A stretch of DNA of 64,000 nt, from positions 124,001-188,000 of the forward strand of contig CAWCGF010000039.1 in the NCBI GenBank assembly GCA_963794955.1, given 5' to 3'. Below the pieces are notes generated by a model. It searched no databases. It saw nothing but the letters and a program-made list of their open reading frames with translations, and was not told the DNA's origin. Of this stretch, positions 9,202 to 19,144 are shown piece after piece (the stretch's first letter is position 1; the number at the start of each line of letters is the position of its first letter). This DNA comes from JAFDVL01 sp963794955 (GTDB lineage: Bacteria; Acidobacteriota; Blastocatellia; RBC074). Position numbers and translations under genes: made by a program.

Positions 9202-10614
9202 TTATTTTCGAATTGCATTGAGTAAGCGCCGCATTTCTTCTCGCGTCTGTTGATAGGCCGGAGCGCTTCCCAGATTGCGATATTCGTGCGGGTCTTTCAC
9301 GTGGTCGTACAATTCGACGCCTTTGCGCCCCTCGTCCCATTCGGTGTAGCGCCATTTCTCCGTGCGGACGCTGCGGCCTATAAAATCTGCTTGTGATTTG
9401 CCGCGTCCCACCTGGGTGTAAGCGGCGTGCTCCCATTTCGCCTGCGGATTATCGAGCAGCGGGCGCAGGCTGCGGCCCTCCAGATGCGCGGGCAAGGGCA
9501 GGGCACACAACTCCGCCAGGGTGGGATAAATGTCCAGCAATTCAACCATTCGAGGTGTGGCCCGGCCTTTGGCCTTCAGTTTGGGCGTGGCGATCATCAA
9601 CGGAGTGCGGGCAGATTCTTCAAACAAACTATTTTTCATCCATTGCCCGTGTTCTGTCAGTAAATACCCGTGATCGCTCCAGAACACGATGATCGTGTTT
9701 TCTGCCAGCTTCAGCCGGTCCAGCGCATCAAGCAGGCGGCCTACCTGCGCGTCCATAAAGGTGATCGAAGCGTAATAGGACTGAATCACTTCGCGCCGCT
9801 GCTGTTCGTTCAAATTCCAATAGAAGGGTTTCGTCCAGAAGGCGGCCTCCGGCACATTTTTGAGATGATCCGGTTCCTGCGGCAGCACAATTTTGTCGAG
9901 CGGATACATGTCAAAATATTTTTTGGGGGCGACAAACGGGCAATGCGGACGGTAAAAGCCCGCCGCAATAAAAAACGGCTTGTCTTTGTTTTTTTCGAGC
10001 AGGCGAATCGCTTCGCTTGCGACCTTCCCATCGGTTTGCTCTTCGTCCGTTCCCTCGGCGGCCAGAAAGGCCAATGCGCTGCCCAGTCCTCGCTCCGGTG
10101 TGTAATTGCGCAGCAGGTTCTCTTCGTCTTTGTCGCGCCCGCGCGGATTGACGACCTGCTCCCAGGACTGCGGATCGTCCAGGCTGCTCGTGCCAATGTC
10201 GTAAGGCACGCCATAATGATAAATCTTGCCGATCCGCGCCGCGAAATAACCGTTGTTGCGGAACAACTGCGGCAGCGTCACCACGTCAGGCACGGTCGAG
10301 CGAAAATGGGTTGTCAGGTCATAAACCCTGGTGGTGTCAGGCCGCATTCCGGTCATCAGCGAAGTGCGACTGGGGCTGCACCATGGGAACTGGGTGTACG
10401 CATTATTGAAGACTCTGCCACGGCGCGCGATGCGATCCAGATTGGGCGTTTTGACCAGCGGATGCCCATAGGCGCCGATATGATTGTTGAGGTCATCCGA
10501 AGCGATGAACAGCACGTTCATCCGCGGGGCGGGTTTGGTTTGGGCAAAGCCCGGCTGATAAATGGCGAGCAGCGCGCAAAAGCACAAGGCCGTAAAAAAG
10601 GTGCGTGTCATCAT
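9202..10614 (-). CDS. Secreted sulfatase, iduronate-2-sulfatase-like
   Basis: The product (about 470 residues from the ATG at 10614, preceded by GGGAAG) carries a Sec signal peptide ending near PGFAQ. The metal-binding ASDD segment follows at about residues 38-41. The sulfatase signature CSPSR starts at C79, the cysteine normally converted to formylglycine by a separate maturase. Later segments such as IGKIYHYG, GFYRPHCPFVAPKKY and FWSDHGYLLTEHGQW match the iduronate-2-sulfatase-like subgroup. It is expected to remove sulfate esters from polysaccharide in the periplasm or outside the cell. A longer start at 10662 is possible but would put 16 charged residues ahead of the leader. The deacetylase gene lies immediately upstream, so the two are probably in one operon. 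Confidence 0.92.
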   Translation of the reverse strand: MMTRTFFTALCFCALLAIYQPGFAQTKPAPRMNVLFIASDDLNNHIGAYGHPLVKTPNLDRIARRGRVFNNAYTQFPWCSPSRTSLMTGMRPDTTRVYDLTTHFRSTVPDVVTLPQLFRNNGYFAARIGKIYHYGVPYDIGTSSLDDPQSWEQVVNPRGRDKDEENLLRNYTPERGLGSALAFLAAEGTDEEQTDGKVASEAIRLLEKNKDKPFFIAAGFYRPHCPFVAPKKYFDMYPLDKIVLPQEPDHLKNVPEAAFWTKPFYWNLNEQQRREVIQSYYASITFMDAQVGRLLDALDRLKLAENTIIVFWSDHGYLLTEHGQWMKNSLFEESARTPLMIATPKLKAKGRATPRMVELLDIYPTLAELCALPLPAHLEGRSLRPLLDNPQAKWEHAAYTQVGRGKSQADFIGRSVRTEKWRYTEWDEGRKGVELYDHVKDPHEYRNLGSAPAYQQTREEMRRLLNAIRK

Positions 10615-10665
10615 TTCAAAATTCTTCCCAGACTTGTGGCGACGAGAAAAAATTCTCGGCACAGG

Positions 10666-11445
10666 TTATTTCCCAGCTTTCTTTAGCACTTCGCCCGTCG
10701 GCATGATTGCCAGCGTTTTTATCTTCACCAGCCGCTTGAGCAGATCGTGCAGATAGGTGGAACCGAGCGGCCCCCAGCCTTCCTCATCGAGACCGTGGCA
10801 ATTGATGATCATCCAGCCGCCCGACCCTGTCAGGAAAACATTGAGCTGCTCGTCGAGCCATTTCTCCATATTTTCCGGGCCGTGCGACTGGCAGCCCAGG
10901 CGCACCGGGGTGTTTGAAGTCGGGATTGGATTCAGCCACGTCGTGCCCCGCGTTCTGACCGCTCTGAATTTCGTCAACGCGAACTGATCCAGTTCAGGCG
11001 TGGAGGCATTGAAAGCAAAATTATAGACCGCGTTGGCCGCCTTGAAGCCGTGCAGGTGTTCTTCGAAGTATTGCGCACATTGGGTGATATTCGCTTTGGC
11101 TTCTTCGAGCGGCATTTTCGTGAGATTGCGGTGATCGAAGGTGTGGGCCATTACTTCGTGGCCGCGTTTTCGCAGCGCGTTCCAGTCATCGAAATTGCCC
11201 AGAATGCTTTTCACAATATACGGATCCGGCGACACGAAACTCGGTAAATGGCCGGTGGCGATGACGTTCAGGCAAGCCTTTAAGCCGAACTGCTCGTGTA
11301 TCTCAGCGGTCTTGTAATGCGACTTCTTAAAGCCGTCGTCAAAGCTGAGCGTGAGGATATGCGTTTTCGCTTGCGTCGCGCCGTAACCGGCCCCGAGCAC
11401 GAGCGGGCCGAGCGTGGCACTTTTCAGGAACTGACGACGATCCAT
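10666..11445 (-). CDS. Polysaccharide deacetylase family protein (NodB-like), Tat-like leader
   Basis: From the ATG at 11445 (GGAG five bases upstream) the product is 259 residues. It opens with a twin-arginine-like leader, MDRRQFLKSATLG. The NodB-type motif LSFDDG is at residues 33-38, with D36 and D37 as expected base and metal ligand. The second motif, HTFDH, gives metal-binding H101 and H105. The family removes acetyl (or N-acetyl) groups from polysaccharides or peptidoglycan. The C-terminal half has a FLTGSGGWMIINCHG segment, consistent with a late conserved histidine. Its neighbours, a sulfatase downstream and an Oar-like receptor upstream, point to glycan processing. Confidence 0.88.
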   Translation of the reverse strand: MDRRQFLKSATLGPLVLGAGYGATQAKTHILTLSFDDGFKKSHYKTAEIHEQFGLKACLNVIATGHLPSFVSPDPYIVKSILGNFDDWNALRKRGHEVMAHTFDHRNLTKMPLEEAKANITQCAQYFEEHLHGFKAANAVYNFAFNASTPELDQFALTKFRAVRTRGTTWLNPIPTSNTPVRLGCQSHGPENMEKWLDEQLNVFLTGSGGWMIINCHGLDEEGWGPLGSTYLHDLLKRLVKIKTLAIMPTGEVLKKAGK

Positions 11446-11472
11446 AATTTCTCCAGATATGGTTAAGTACAT

Positions 11473-11530
11473 CGTAAAGTGAGTTATTCGGCGGATTGAC
11501 TGTTTTATCCTCCGAATAACCCACTTTACG
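11473..11530. repeat. Imperfect 24-nt inverted repeat (hairpin)
   Basis: Bases 11473-11496 and 11507-11530 are inverted copies matching at 22 of 24 positions, with a 10-base loop. The hairpin lies between the end of the Oar-like receptor gene and the start of the deacetylase gene. There is no run of T after it on the minus strand, so it is not a typical intrinsic terminator; it may be a repeat element or an mRNA-processing hairpin. Confidence 0.75.
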
Positions 11531-11632
11531 GCGTGTTAAGGCAGCGATGGGAGAGAAAGAATCAACCCCAAAGAACAGCGCGACGCCGCGTGACTCCCAG
11601 GGGTGATTCCAGCTACTCCATCTTCATCCGAT

Positions 11633-14600
11633 CTAAAAGACTAACCGCAGTCCCAGTTGAATCTGCCGATTTGGGGTTGAGGTATTGGTGATGCGTCCGG
11701 CCTGCGGCGAACCAATCACAGCGTTCGGTCTGCCGAAATGCGCGGTGTTCGTGAAGTTATAAAACTCGCCGCGAAACTCCAGACGCGTCCGCTCGGTGAA
11801 GATAAAGTTGCGCCCGATCAGCATGTCAAGATTTACCAGCCCCGGCGCGCGCAGCACGTTGCGCCCCGCATTGCCCCACGTAAAGGGCGCGGGCACGGCA
11901 AAGGCCGTCGGGTCAAACCAGCGGTCAATGGTACGCTCGTCACGTCCCAGTCTGCCATCACGCAACCGGTCAGGCCGCGTGGGGTTGGTGCTGTTGGCCG
12001 GATTGCCTGCGACGCTCGTGTTGACGGGCAAGCCCATTTGCGCGACGAAGATGCCGCCCAGTTGGAACCCGCCGAAGATGGCCCGGGTAAGGGCCGAGCC
12101 GCCAAGCCATTTGCCCTCGCGTCCGAGCGGCAAATCGTAAATCGCGCTGGTCACAAAACGGTGCTTGAGGTCAAAGCTTGCTGGCCCTTTTTCGGCGTTC
12201 GTATTGAACTGATTTTGCGGCAGCGTGGAAGTCGTCGTGTCCTCGCCATCCTGCGAATTGTCGACCGCATGGCTGTAGGTGTAGGACGAGAGGAGCGAGA
12301 AGCCATTGCGGAAGCGCCGCTCGGCCTTCGCCTGCAACGAGTGATACGACGAATGCGCGAACGCCGAGAACAGATTGATCGCGCCGTACGTCGGGAAGGG
12401 GCGACGCGGATTGAGCGCGCCTGCGCCCGGTCGCGGAGCATTGAAATCCATCTGTCCGTTCAGGTGTGCCGTCGCGTTGCCGATATACGCAACCGAGGCC
12501 ACGAAGCCGCCCGCCACCTCGCGCTCGACGCTCAGATTCCATTGATAGACTTCCGGGAACGGATAGTTCTGCAACTGCGAACCCACCGCCGGATTCACCA
12601 GACGGGACGGATTCAGCGCATCCGCCGGATAGCCATCGGAGAGCACCAGATTTGACCGTGCGGAAGTGGACGCCGACGGGAAAGTGATATTCAGGAAAAA
12701 CGGAGGGCTTGCCGCCGTTGTCTGACCGACGGCGTAAAAACCAAAACCACCGTAAAAAATACCGCCGCCACCGCGCACGACGGTTTTGTCATTTAGCTGG
12801 TACGCAAAGCCGACGCGCGGCGCAAAATTATTCTTGTCCAAATCGGAGAACGTTTTGTCGCGATGACTGCCGTCTTTGGCTAGTACCACGGTGCCGTACG
12901 TTGGGCTGCCGATGTTGAGGTCAAAGCTGGCATGCCGGTTGTCGCGTTCGCGGAAGCGTGTCATCAGCTCGTAGCGCAATCCGAGGTTGAGCGTCAGGCG
13001 CGGGGTGACTTTCCAGTTGTCATTGAAGTACAGGCTATAATTGTTCGCGTGCATGTAGACGATTTGCTGCGTCGTCAGTACGGCAGTGCTGGTCTGGCCG
13101 AGCAACAAATCGGCGACGGCGTTGCCAGTGCCCGTCCCTGGCACGCGCGAAGTGTATTGGCCGTTAAAAGTGAAAGTGCCGCGAGCGTTGTTCGAGGTTC
13201 CGGCAAAGCCGCGCAAATGCCAAAGCTCGCCTCCGAATTTCAGGCTATGCGCGCTTTTGGTCAGCGAGAGGCCATCGGTGAGTTGATACATCTTCGCCTG
13301 CTTCGGATTGGGCGCGAAGGTGCGGTCGCCAAGGCCGGTATAGTTCGTCACATTGAATGTCGGTAGTCCCACAAGGCCATCGAATTGTGGCACGCCTTTG
13401 ATGCCAAACTCAGCGTACAGCGGTTTGGTGGCGAGCGAAAGTTGATCGGAATCATTTTGCGTATAGTTGAGACGCAATTCGTTGACCGCTGCAGCCGAGA
13501 TGACGCGCGTATAGCCGCCCGCATAAGAATACGCGGTCGGCACGTTGCGCAACGGGAAGGTGGTAAAGGCCCCGCCATTCCCTGGGGGCGCAAAAATGCT
13601 GCTGGTGGTGAATTCGCGGTCGGAGCGGCTGTAGCGCAGGAACACTTTGTCGCGGTCACTGAACGCGTGGTCGCCGCGCACGTCAAACTGATCGGCGTCG
13701 TCGGTTTGCCGCACGATGCTCGCGTAATTGTTGACGGTGCCGGGCTGATTCGGGTCAGGGTAAAGCGCCGCGATGCGCTGTCCGACCGGATCAAAGCGCG
13801 CTGCGGGAATGGTGTTGTTCGTAAATTGCACCCGCGCGCCTGCCACTACATTCGCCGGGTCATAGATGTTGATGTTGCCGAAAATACCGCGTTTCTGATC
13901 GGCGGTGGGAACGGTCACGACCGCTGTGTCGGAGCGACGGATGCGCGTGCCTTGATAGCTGAAGAAAAAGAACGTGTGATCGCGCCAGACGGGGCCGCCC
14001 ACTGTGCCGCCGAATTGATTGTAGCGCAGGGGTGGTTTGCGCAGGTTGTTGCGGTTGGCGAAGAAGTCCGCCGCATCCAGCGCATCGTTGCGCAAAAATT
14101 CAAAAACCGAGCCGCGAAATTGATTCGTGCCGGATTTGATCGCCACACTGATGACGCCGCCCGCCGCGCGCCCGTACTCGGCGCTATAGTTCGCGGTCTC
14201 TACCTTGAACTCTTGAATCGCATCCACGGAGGGCCGCAGCGCCTGGGTGGAGTTCGTGTCTACGCCGAAAATGTAATTGTTGTTGTCCGCGCCATCCACC
14301 TGAAACGAATTTTGGAAGAGACGATTGCCGTTGAGGCTGAAGCCGTCCGAGGTGCGGCTGCCGCCGACGGGGGTCGCGCCAGGGGCAAGCGTGGCAAGTT
14401 GCGAGTAGTTGCGCCCGTTGAGAGGCAACGTTACCACCGTTTTGTTATCAATCACCTGTCCCACCGAAGAGGTTTCGCGGTTCAGCATCGGCGCGTCACT
14501 GGTGATGGTCACTGTGTCGGTGACGGACCCGGTTTGCAGGCTAAAGTCCAGGCGCAACACCTGTTCGACCTGTAACGTTACGTCCGCTTGCACCAGCGGT

Positions 14601-14863
14601 TTGAAACCACTTTTTTGCACCGTAATCTGATAGGTACCCGGTTGCAGCAACGGCACGGTGAAATAGCCCTCACTTGTCGTAACCGTTTCCCGTTTGAAGC
14701 CATTGCCGACATTGGTTACGGTAACTTTTGTTTCCGGCACAACGGCACCGGCCTGATCCGTAATGCGCCCGGTAACTTGTGCTGTTTGCGCCAGGGCGGA
14801 AATCGCGCAGGTAAACAACAACGTGATGAGGAATAAAATGCGATTCAGGTGTTGGTAATTCAT
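11633..14863 (-). CDS. Oar-like TonB-dependent outer membrane receptor
   Basis: The start at 14863 is supported by AGGAG seven bases upstream and gives 1076 residues. A signal peptide ends near ISALAQ. A carboxypeptidase-regulatory-like domain follows (VTGRITDQAGAVVPETKV, about residues 30-110). A plug-like region comes next, with LPLNGRNYSQLATLAPG near residue 150 and FSLNGNRLFQNSFQVDGADN near residue 175, then a long beta barrel. The chain ends LGLRLVF, with the terminal phenylalanine typical of outer membrane barrels. Such Oar-like proteins are greatly expanded in Acidobacteriota and are thought to take up large substrates. Downstream of an ECF sigma/anti-sigma pair, the gene could be its target, but no FecR-type signalling extension is evident at its N-terminus. 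Confidence 0.9.
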   Translation of the reverse strand: MNYQHLNRILFLITLLFTCAISALAQTAQVTGRITDQAGAVVPETKVTVTNVGNGFKRETVTTSEGYFTVPLLQPGTYQITVQKSGFKPLVQADVTLQVEQVLRLDFSLQTGSVTDTVTITSDAPMLNRETSSVGQVIDNKTVVTLPLNGRNYSQLATLAPGATPVGGSRTSDGFSLNGNRLFQNSFQVDGADNNNYIFGVDTNSTQALRPSVDAIQEFKVETANYSAEYGRAAGGVISVAIKSGTNQFRGSVFEFLRNDALDAADFFANRNNLRKPPLRYNQFGGTVGGPVWRDHTFFFFSYQGTRIRRSDTAVVTVPTADQKRGIFGNINIYDPANVVAGARVQFTNNTIPAARFDPVGQRIAALYPDPNQPGTVNNYASIVRQTDDADQFDVRGDHAFSDRDKVFLRYSRSDREFTTSSIFAPPGNGGAFTTFPLRNVPTAYSYAGGYTRVISAAAVNELRLNYTQNDSDQLSLATKPLYAEFGIKGVPQFDGLVGLPTFNVTNYTGLGDRTFAPNPKQAKMYQLTDGLSLTKSAHSLKFGGELWHLRGFAGTSNNARGTFTFNGQYTSRVPGTGTGNAVADLLLGQTSTAVLTTQQIVYMHANNYSLYFNDNWKVTPRLTLNLGLRYELMTRFRERDNRHASFDLNIGSPTYGTVVLAKDGSHRDKTFSDLDKNNFAPRVGFAYQLNDKTVVRGGGGIFYGGFGFYAVGQTTAASPPFFLNITFPSASTSARSNLVLSDGYPADALNPSRLVNPAVGSQLQNYPFPEVYQWNLSVEREVAGGFVASVAYIGNATAHLNGQMDFNAPRPGAGALNPRRPFPTYGAINLFSAFAHSSYHSLQAKAERRFRNGFSLLSSYTYSHAVDNSQDGEDTTTSTLPQNQFNTNAEKGPASFDLKHRFVTSAIYDLPLGREGKWLGGSALTRAIFGGFQLGGIFVAQMGLPVNTSVAGNPANSTNPTRPDRLRDGRLGRDERTIDRWFDPTAFAVPAPFTWGNAGRNVLRAPGLVNLDMLIGRNFIFTERTRLEFRGEFYNFTNTAHFGRPNAVIGSPQAGRITNTSTPNRQIQLGLRLVF

Positions 14864-14887
14864 GGACTTTCTCCTGTGAAGTGACAT

Positions 14888-16798
14888 TTATTTTGAATTC
14901 GCTTGCTCAAAGCTTTGTAATGCGCCATCCACTTGCGCCAGGGTAGCCAGCAGGCGACGTGCTGCCGACTCCGGCGAGCTTCCGCTCGTTCCGGCCAACA
15001 GACTGTTGCTGAGATGTGCGAATTGCTCAACTGCTTTGAAAAGCCGTAAGGCTTGTGCCTGCCGATTGCCCCCACTGATGGTGGTCGGCGCTGTAGTTTT
15101 CCCAGCCAACGTGGTTAGCACTGGATTGAGTTGCAGGCGCAAAGCACGATAGTGCATTTGCAAGCGCGCCAAATAATTGCGCCTCATTTCCGTAATGCGT
15201 TGGCGATTGACGAGGGTGAATTGGGTTTCCTGTTCCAGGTTGAAGCGTTCTGATAAACGCCGCAATGCCCACGCTTCCGACAAGGCTGCGGCGGTTTCGG
15301 AGACAACCGTGTTGGCCAACTGTGCCGCTTTCATTGTTGCGTGCCGACGATCATTTCCGCTTTCGACAAAATACTTTTCCAGATACTGATGAAACGAATT
15401 CACGCTGGTTGCAGGCGTTGATAAGGGAGAAATCTGTAACCCGTTCAGTGGATCAGTTTCCGTTGCATTGGTCGGCGCTTTCGCCGTTACCTGCCGCGCT
15501 AATTCTTCGACTGTTTGCAGGTTCAGGATCGCGAACGGAACGGCTCGCAAAGCCTCATTCAGTTGCTGTTTGCGCGCTTCTGTCTCGATCAGCCCGCGCA
15601 CAATGAGTTGTCGGTTGGCATCGTGCAGGACTTCAATCTGTTCGCCCAAATCCGCCTTCAGTTGATACAGAATAAACAGCGCTGTGACTTCGGCTTCCTG
15701 TAATGCGGCAGCACTGGGCAAAGTGACTGCGGGCGTTAACGATGGTGTCGGCAAGGACGCTACGACCGCTGGCAACCTGGAGGGTGAAGGTCGCGGTGCG
15801 CTGCTTGCCGAGGGCGTTGCAGCAAGATCGGCAAATACCGTCAGCGCCTGCAAGGGCAGCACCTCATAGGCCGTCTCGCTAAGTTCGTAGGCGCGGATTT
15901 CACCCTGGCCTTGAACCTTGAACTGCAACGCCATCGCATGCCAGTCGCTTTTGCGCACGAGCAACGAAGCCATCGTGATTGTATTTACCCCATACGATTC
16001 CTGGGCAATCGTGACCAGTTCCAGACCATCATTATGGTTGCTGCCCGGCAAAGCCTGCTCATTAACTGTTTCGGCTTTGGTGCGGATGGAACTGCGCCAA
16101 GCGGTAAAAGCAGCGGCAGACAATGGTTGTTGCGGATCGAAGTGGTTGGCGCGAAAGATTTGTTCGAGTTCAGCAATGATAGCAGGCGTTTCTTCGGCGC
16201 GTAAAAACTGCCGCCCTTGTTTGTCGGCCACGCGCTGACGAAATTGCTTGCGCTGCGGATCATTCCAGCTTTCCAACGTGAGTGGCTCATCACTGCCAAT
16301 GCGCTTTACCCATAACTTGCGATAGACAACCGGCTCCGGCAGTTGTTTGAGGCGCAGGTCTTCTCCACGCATTGAGCGTTGTAATAACTCTTCGGCAGAA
16401 ACCGTCCGCACGCGAGTCGAAAGCGAAAGATAAATCAACAGGCCAGTGGTGATCAGCAGGGTGACAGCAAATACACCTGCCAGTCGCCAGCCAGACAACT
16501 GCGGCATCCTCAGACTGCGCAAACGTGTGAGCGCCCGGCGCAGCACGGGGGTTTGTGGTGTGCTCAAATCGTCCAGGTGCGGCGAAAGATCGCGCCAGAA
16601 ATCCTCAAATGGTTCAATCTCGACGGGGGACTGGTGTCTAGTCGCTTCAACGTATTTTCCGATGCGCCGCTCCAATTGCGCCAGGGTCGTGCGCAATTCC
16701 CAATCGGCTGCAAGTTGTTGCTGAATTTCTTCCCGTCGTTCGGGACCAAGATCACCATCCAGCCAGGCCAGTAATTCAGCTTCGTCCGGTTTTTTCAT
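14888..16798 (-). CDS. Membrane-anchored anti-sigma factor-like protein
   Basis: The ATG at 16798 is chosen; a GTG at 16810 is possible. The product is 636 residues. The first 100 residues are charged, with an ELLAWLDGDLGPERREEI segment typical of cytoplasmic anti-sigma heads, but the zinc-binding HxxxCxxC motif is absent. One membrane segment follows (about residues 105-126). The remaining 500 residues would lie in the periplasm and contain coiled, Glu/Leu/Ala-rich helices, with no enzyme motif I recognise. The gene overlaps the end of the ECF sigma factor gene by 23 bases, the standard arrangement for a sigma and its regulator. The large periplasmic part is unusual and could be a sensor. 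The function is inferred mainly from position and topology. Confidence 0.7.
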   Translation of the reverse strand: MKKPDEAELLAWLDGDLGPERREEIQQQLAADWELRTTLAQLERRIGKYVEATRHQSPVEIEPFEDFWRDLSPHLDDLSTPQTPVLRRALTRLRSLRMPQLSGWRLAGVFAVTLLITTGLLIYLSLSTRVRTVSAEELLQRSMRGEDLRLKQLPEPVVYRKLWVKRIGSDEPLTLESWNDPQRKQFRQRVADKQGRQFLRAEETPAIIAELEQIFRANHFDPQQPLSAAAFTAWRSSIRTKAETVNEQALPGSNHNDGLELVTIAQESYGVNTITMASLLVRKSDWHAMALQFKVQGQGEIRAYELSETAYEVLPLQALTVFADLAATPSASSAPRPSPSRLPAVVASLPTPSLTPAVTLPSAAALQEAEVTALFILYQLKADLGEQIEVLHDANRQLIVRGLIETEARKQQLNEALRAVPFAILNLQTVEELARQVTAKAPTNATETDPLNGLQISPLSTPATSVNSFHQYLEKYFVESGNDRRHATMKAAQLANTVVSETAAALSEAWALRRLSERFNLEQETQFTLVNRQRITEMRRNYLARLQMHYRALRLQLNPVLTTLAGKTTAPTTISGGNRQAQALRLFKAVEQFAHLSNSLLAGTSGSSPESAARRLLATLAQVDGALQSFEQANSK

Positions 16799-17351
16799 TG
16801 GCTTTGTCACTCAAAGGGCTACTCGCAGTTTGTCCCATTAATTGATCGTAAATCTGTTCAAAGCGGCGCAGCGCACGACTGATGACTTGCCGCACCGTAA
16901 TTGCATTTACGTTGAGCGCCTCAGCAACCTGTTGATTGGTCAGGCCGCTGCGCCTCAGCGCCAGGCATTCCTGATCGCGGTCACTCAACCGCGCCAGCGC
17001 TTCAGTAGCAAAATGACGGCGCTCTTTTTCCAGCAGTAATTCTTCTGGGGTGTGCTGTTCCAGCGGCCTGAAGGGCAGGACTTTGCCCGATTGCAAATCT
17101 TCCATGCTTTGTCGAGCGCGCCGCCGCACCAGATCAATAGCCTTGTTGCGTGCGATCCGAAACAGCAGTGCGCGTTCGTGTTCCCGAATCTCGCTGGCCA
17201 ACCACATCTGGTACAAACTCAAAAAGCTTTCCTGCACGACTTCGCGCGTGTCCTCGACGTCACCGATGTGCGCATACGTATAGCGGTACACCGCCACATA
17301 TTCCCGGCGGCAGAAGAGTTCAAAGCAGGTTTTGTTTTCTTCAGGCGTCAC
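16776..17351 (-). CDS. ECF-type RNA polymerase sigma factor
   Basis: The product has 191 residues, the usual size for ECF sigma factors. Region 2 is visible in the N-terminal half (YTYAHIGDVEDTREVVQESF near residue 24, then RALLFRIARNKAIDLVRRRA near residue 60). Region 4 is in the C-terminal half, with ARLSDRDQECLALRRSG and a helix-turn-helix, TNQQVAEALNVNAITVRQ (about residues 138-155). The start is a GTG at 17351 with a weak ribosome site. The downstream anti-sigma-like gene overlaps it, and the Oar-like receptor gene follows, suggesting a signalling unit that controls an outer membrane receptor. Confidence 0.93.
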   Translation of the reverse strand: MTPEENKTCFELFCRREYVAVYRYTYAHIGDVEDTREVVQESFLSLYQMWLASEIREHERALLFRIARNKAIDLVRRRARQSMEDLQSGKVLPFRPLEQHTPEELLLEKERRHFATEALARLSDRDQECLALRRSGLTNQQVAEALNVNAITVRQVISRALRRFEQIYDQLMGQTASSPLSDKANEKTGRS

Positions 17352-17523
17352 ACAAAAGGACAGGCAGCTACAACCACTACGCCCGTTGGATATTTTCGAG
17401 AAGAAGTTTATCCGCTTCCAAAAAAGATGTCGCTGGAAGCGTCAAAATGTGACAGTGCGGTAGTGAAAAAAATGGCGCAGGTTTGCCTGGCGGCTGGCCG
17501 GCGCCGTTGAGATCAACTGAACG

Positions 17524-19034
17524 CTATTTCTCCGGTAACGCTTCCGCGCCCGTGATTTTGAAAACAAACGAGTGTTGGCAGGGCGCTTGCTCCGGCCCCA
17601 GATCGGGCGTGGTAATGGTCAGTGTGTCTTTGCCCCGCGAGGTCTTCAGCGTTCCCGGCCCGCCGAGCATTTCGACTTTGGCATTCGCCGGGGTTTTGAT
17701 ATTGCGCAGCACCAGTTGTTTGCCGGGCCAGCCCGCGGTGATCGCATACAACGCGCCGGGCTTTTGCGTAAAGAACACCTGTTTGACGGCGATCCCATTT
17801 TTCGGTTGCTGCCCGACCTGATCCATCAGTTTGTATTTCACCATGAACTCGCCGTATTGCTGATCGGGGCGCTTGCCATCGCTCCATTGCGTGGAGCGTC
17901 CGGCAGTGCGCGTGCCGTAAATCGCTTCGCCGTTCACTTGCAACCAATCGCCAATTTCCAGCAGGCGCTGTTCCATGATCGGTGGAATCGTGCCGTCGCC
18001 GTTCGGGCCGATGTCGAGCAGCAGATTGCCGCCGCGACTCACCAGATCAATCAAGGTGAAAATGAATTCGCGCCCGGTCTTGTAATCGTCAATGCGTTCG
18101 GCGCGATTGACGCCGTAGGAATATGCCATGCCCGCGACTTTCTTCCCACGGATGCGAACCGTCTTTCAAGCCGGCAGCGTATTCCGTCGTCCAATAGCCG
18201 CCGTGTTTGTGGCGCGAATCTTTGCCCCAACGGTCATTGATGACGACTTCGTCTTTGTTGGCGGTTTCATTGAAGAGCCACGCCAGCAGTTCCTCGCTGC
18301 CCCAGTCCTTTGACGGCATGTCCCATTCGCCGTCGCTGAAGATGAGCGCGGGCTGATAGCGGGTGACGACATCCTTGAATTGTGGCGTCATATGTTCGCG
18401 GACATAGCGGGCGCGGTCGGTTTTCCAAAGCGGGTTGTACCATTCGTACAGCGAATAGTAGAACCCGAACTTCAGCCCTTCGGCGCGTGTCGCCGTGGCG
18501 AGTTCGCCGAGCACATCACGCTTCGGGCCAATTTCGACGGCATTCCACGGACGCCCCCACGTGCGGCTGGCTTCGGCGCTGGGCCAGAGGGCAAAGCCGT
18601 CGTGATGCTTCGAGGTCAGCACGACATACTTGATGCCGCCGCGCTTGAAGATATTCGCCCACTGTTTCGCGTCGTATAGTTCGGCTTTGAACTGCGGCGC
18701 AAACTCCATGTAATCAAAGCCATAGTTTTTTTGATGAAAGGCGCGCCACGGCGCAAACTTGGGATCATTGCCCATGATGCGATTCCAATACCATTCGGCG
18801 TATTCGCCGACTTGACCATACGCCGGGCACCGAGTACACGCCCCAATGAATGAACACGCCGAATTTGGCGTCCAAAAACCATTGTGGCGTTGGGCGCTGA
18901 TCCAGCGATTCCCACTTGGGTGCATAGCGTTTGGATTGCAACGCACTATTCGTTGCGGGGCCAGCATTAACAACCAGCGAGGCAAATAGCGCTAGTGCCA
19001 AAATGCGCACAAATTTTTCAATAGCCTTGTTCAT
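17524..19034 (-). CDS. Alpha-L-fucosidase (GH29), interrupted by two frameshifts
   Basis: Three consecutive frames together make one GH29 protein. The first frame runs from an ATG at 19034 (GGAGGAGAAA just upstream) with a signal peptide and FLDAKFGVFIHWGVYSVP. One extra base near 18828 then shifts to a frame reading AYGQVGEYAEWYWNRIMG. That frame continues through SKHHDGFALWPS and ALIFSDGEW, which holds the probable nucleophile aspartate. A second extra base near 18135 moves to a frame beginning MAYSYGVNRAERIDDY, with GGNLLLDIGPNGDGTIP, and ends at 17524. All key GH29 segments are present in order, so the damage is limited to two one-base insertions. The enzyme would release terminal alpha-L-fucose from glycans. 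It is either a recent pseudogene or affected by sequencing errors. Confidence 0.82.
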
Positions 19035-19144
19035 TTTCTCCTCCACATTTTTTGGTTCACCTCACTGCAATTATTTTTAGTTACCGCTTGGGCGTTCGCG
19101 TAAAAACAAATTTGCGGCGCTGACGTTGTCCTGGCACGGGCTGT

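Noticed and set aside
9670..10686. A 338-codon plus-strand frame opposite the first sulfatase
   Set aside because: The minus strand encodes a recognisable sulfatase with CSPSR; the plus-strand frame has no leader, motif or ribosome site.
13385..14575. A 396-codon plus-strand frame opposite the Oar-like receptor
   Set aside because: The receptor signatures are on the other strand; the antisense product is Arg/Ala/Val-rich without domain features.
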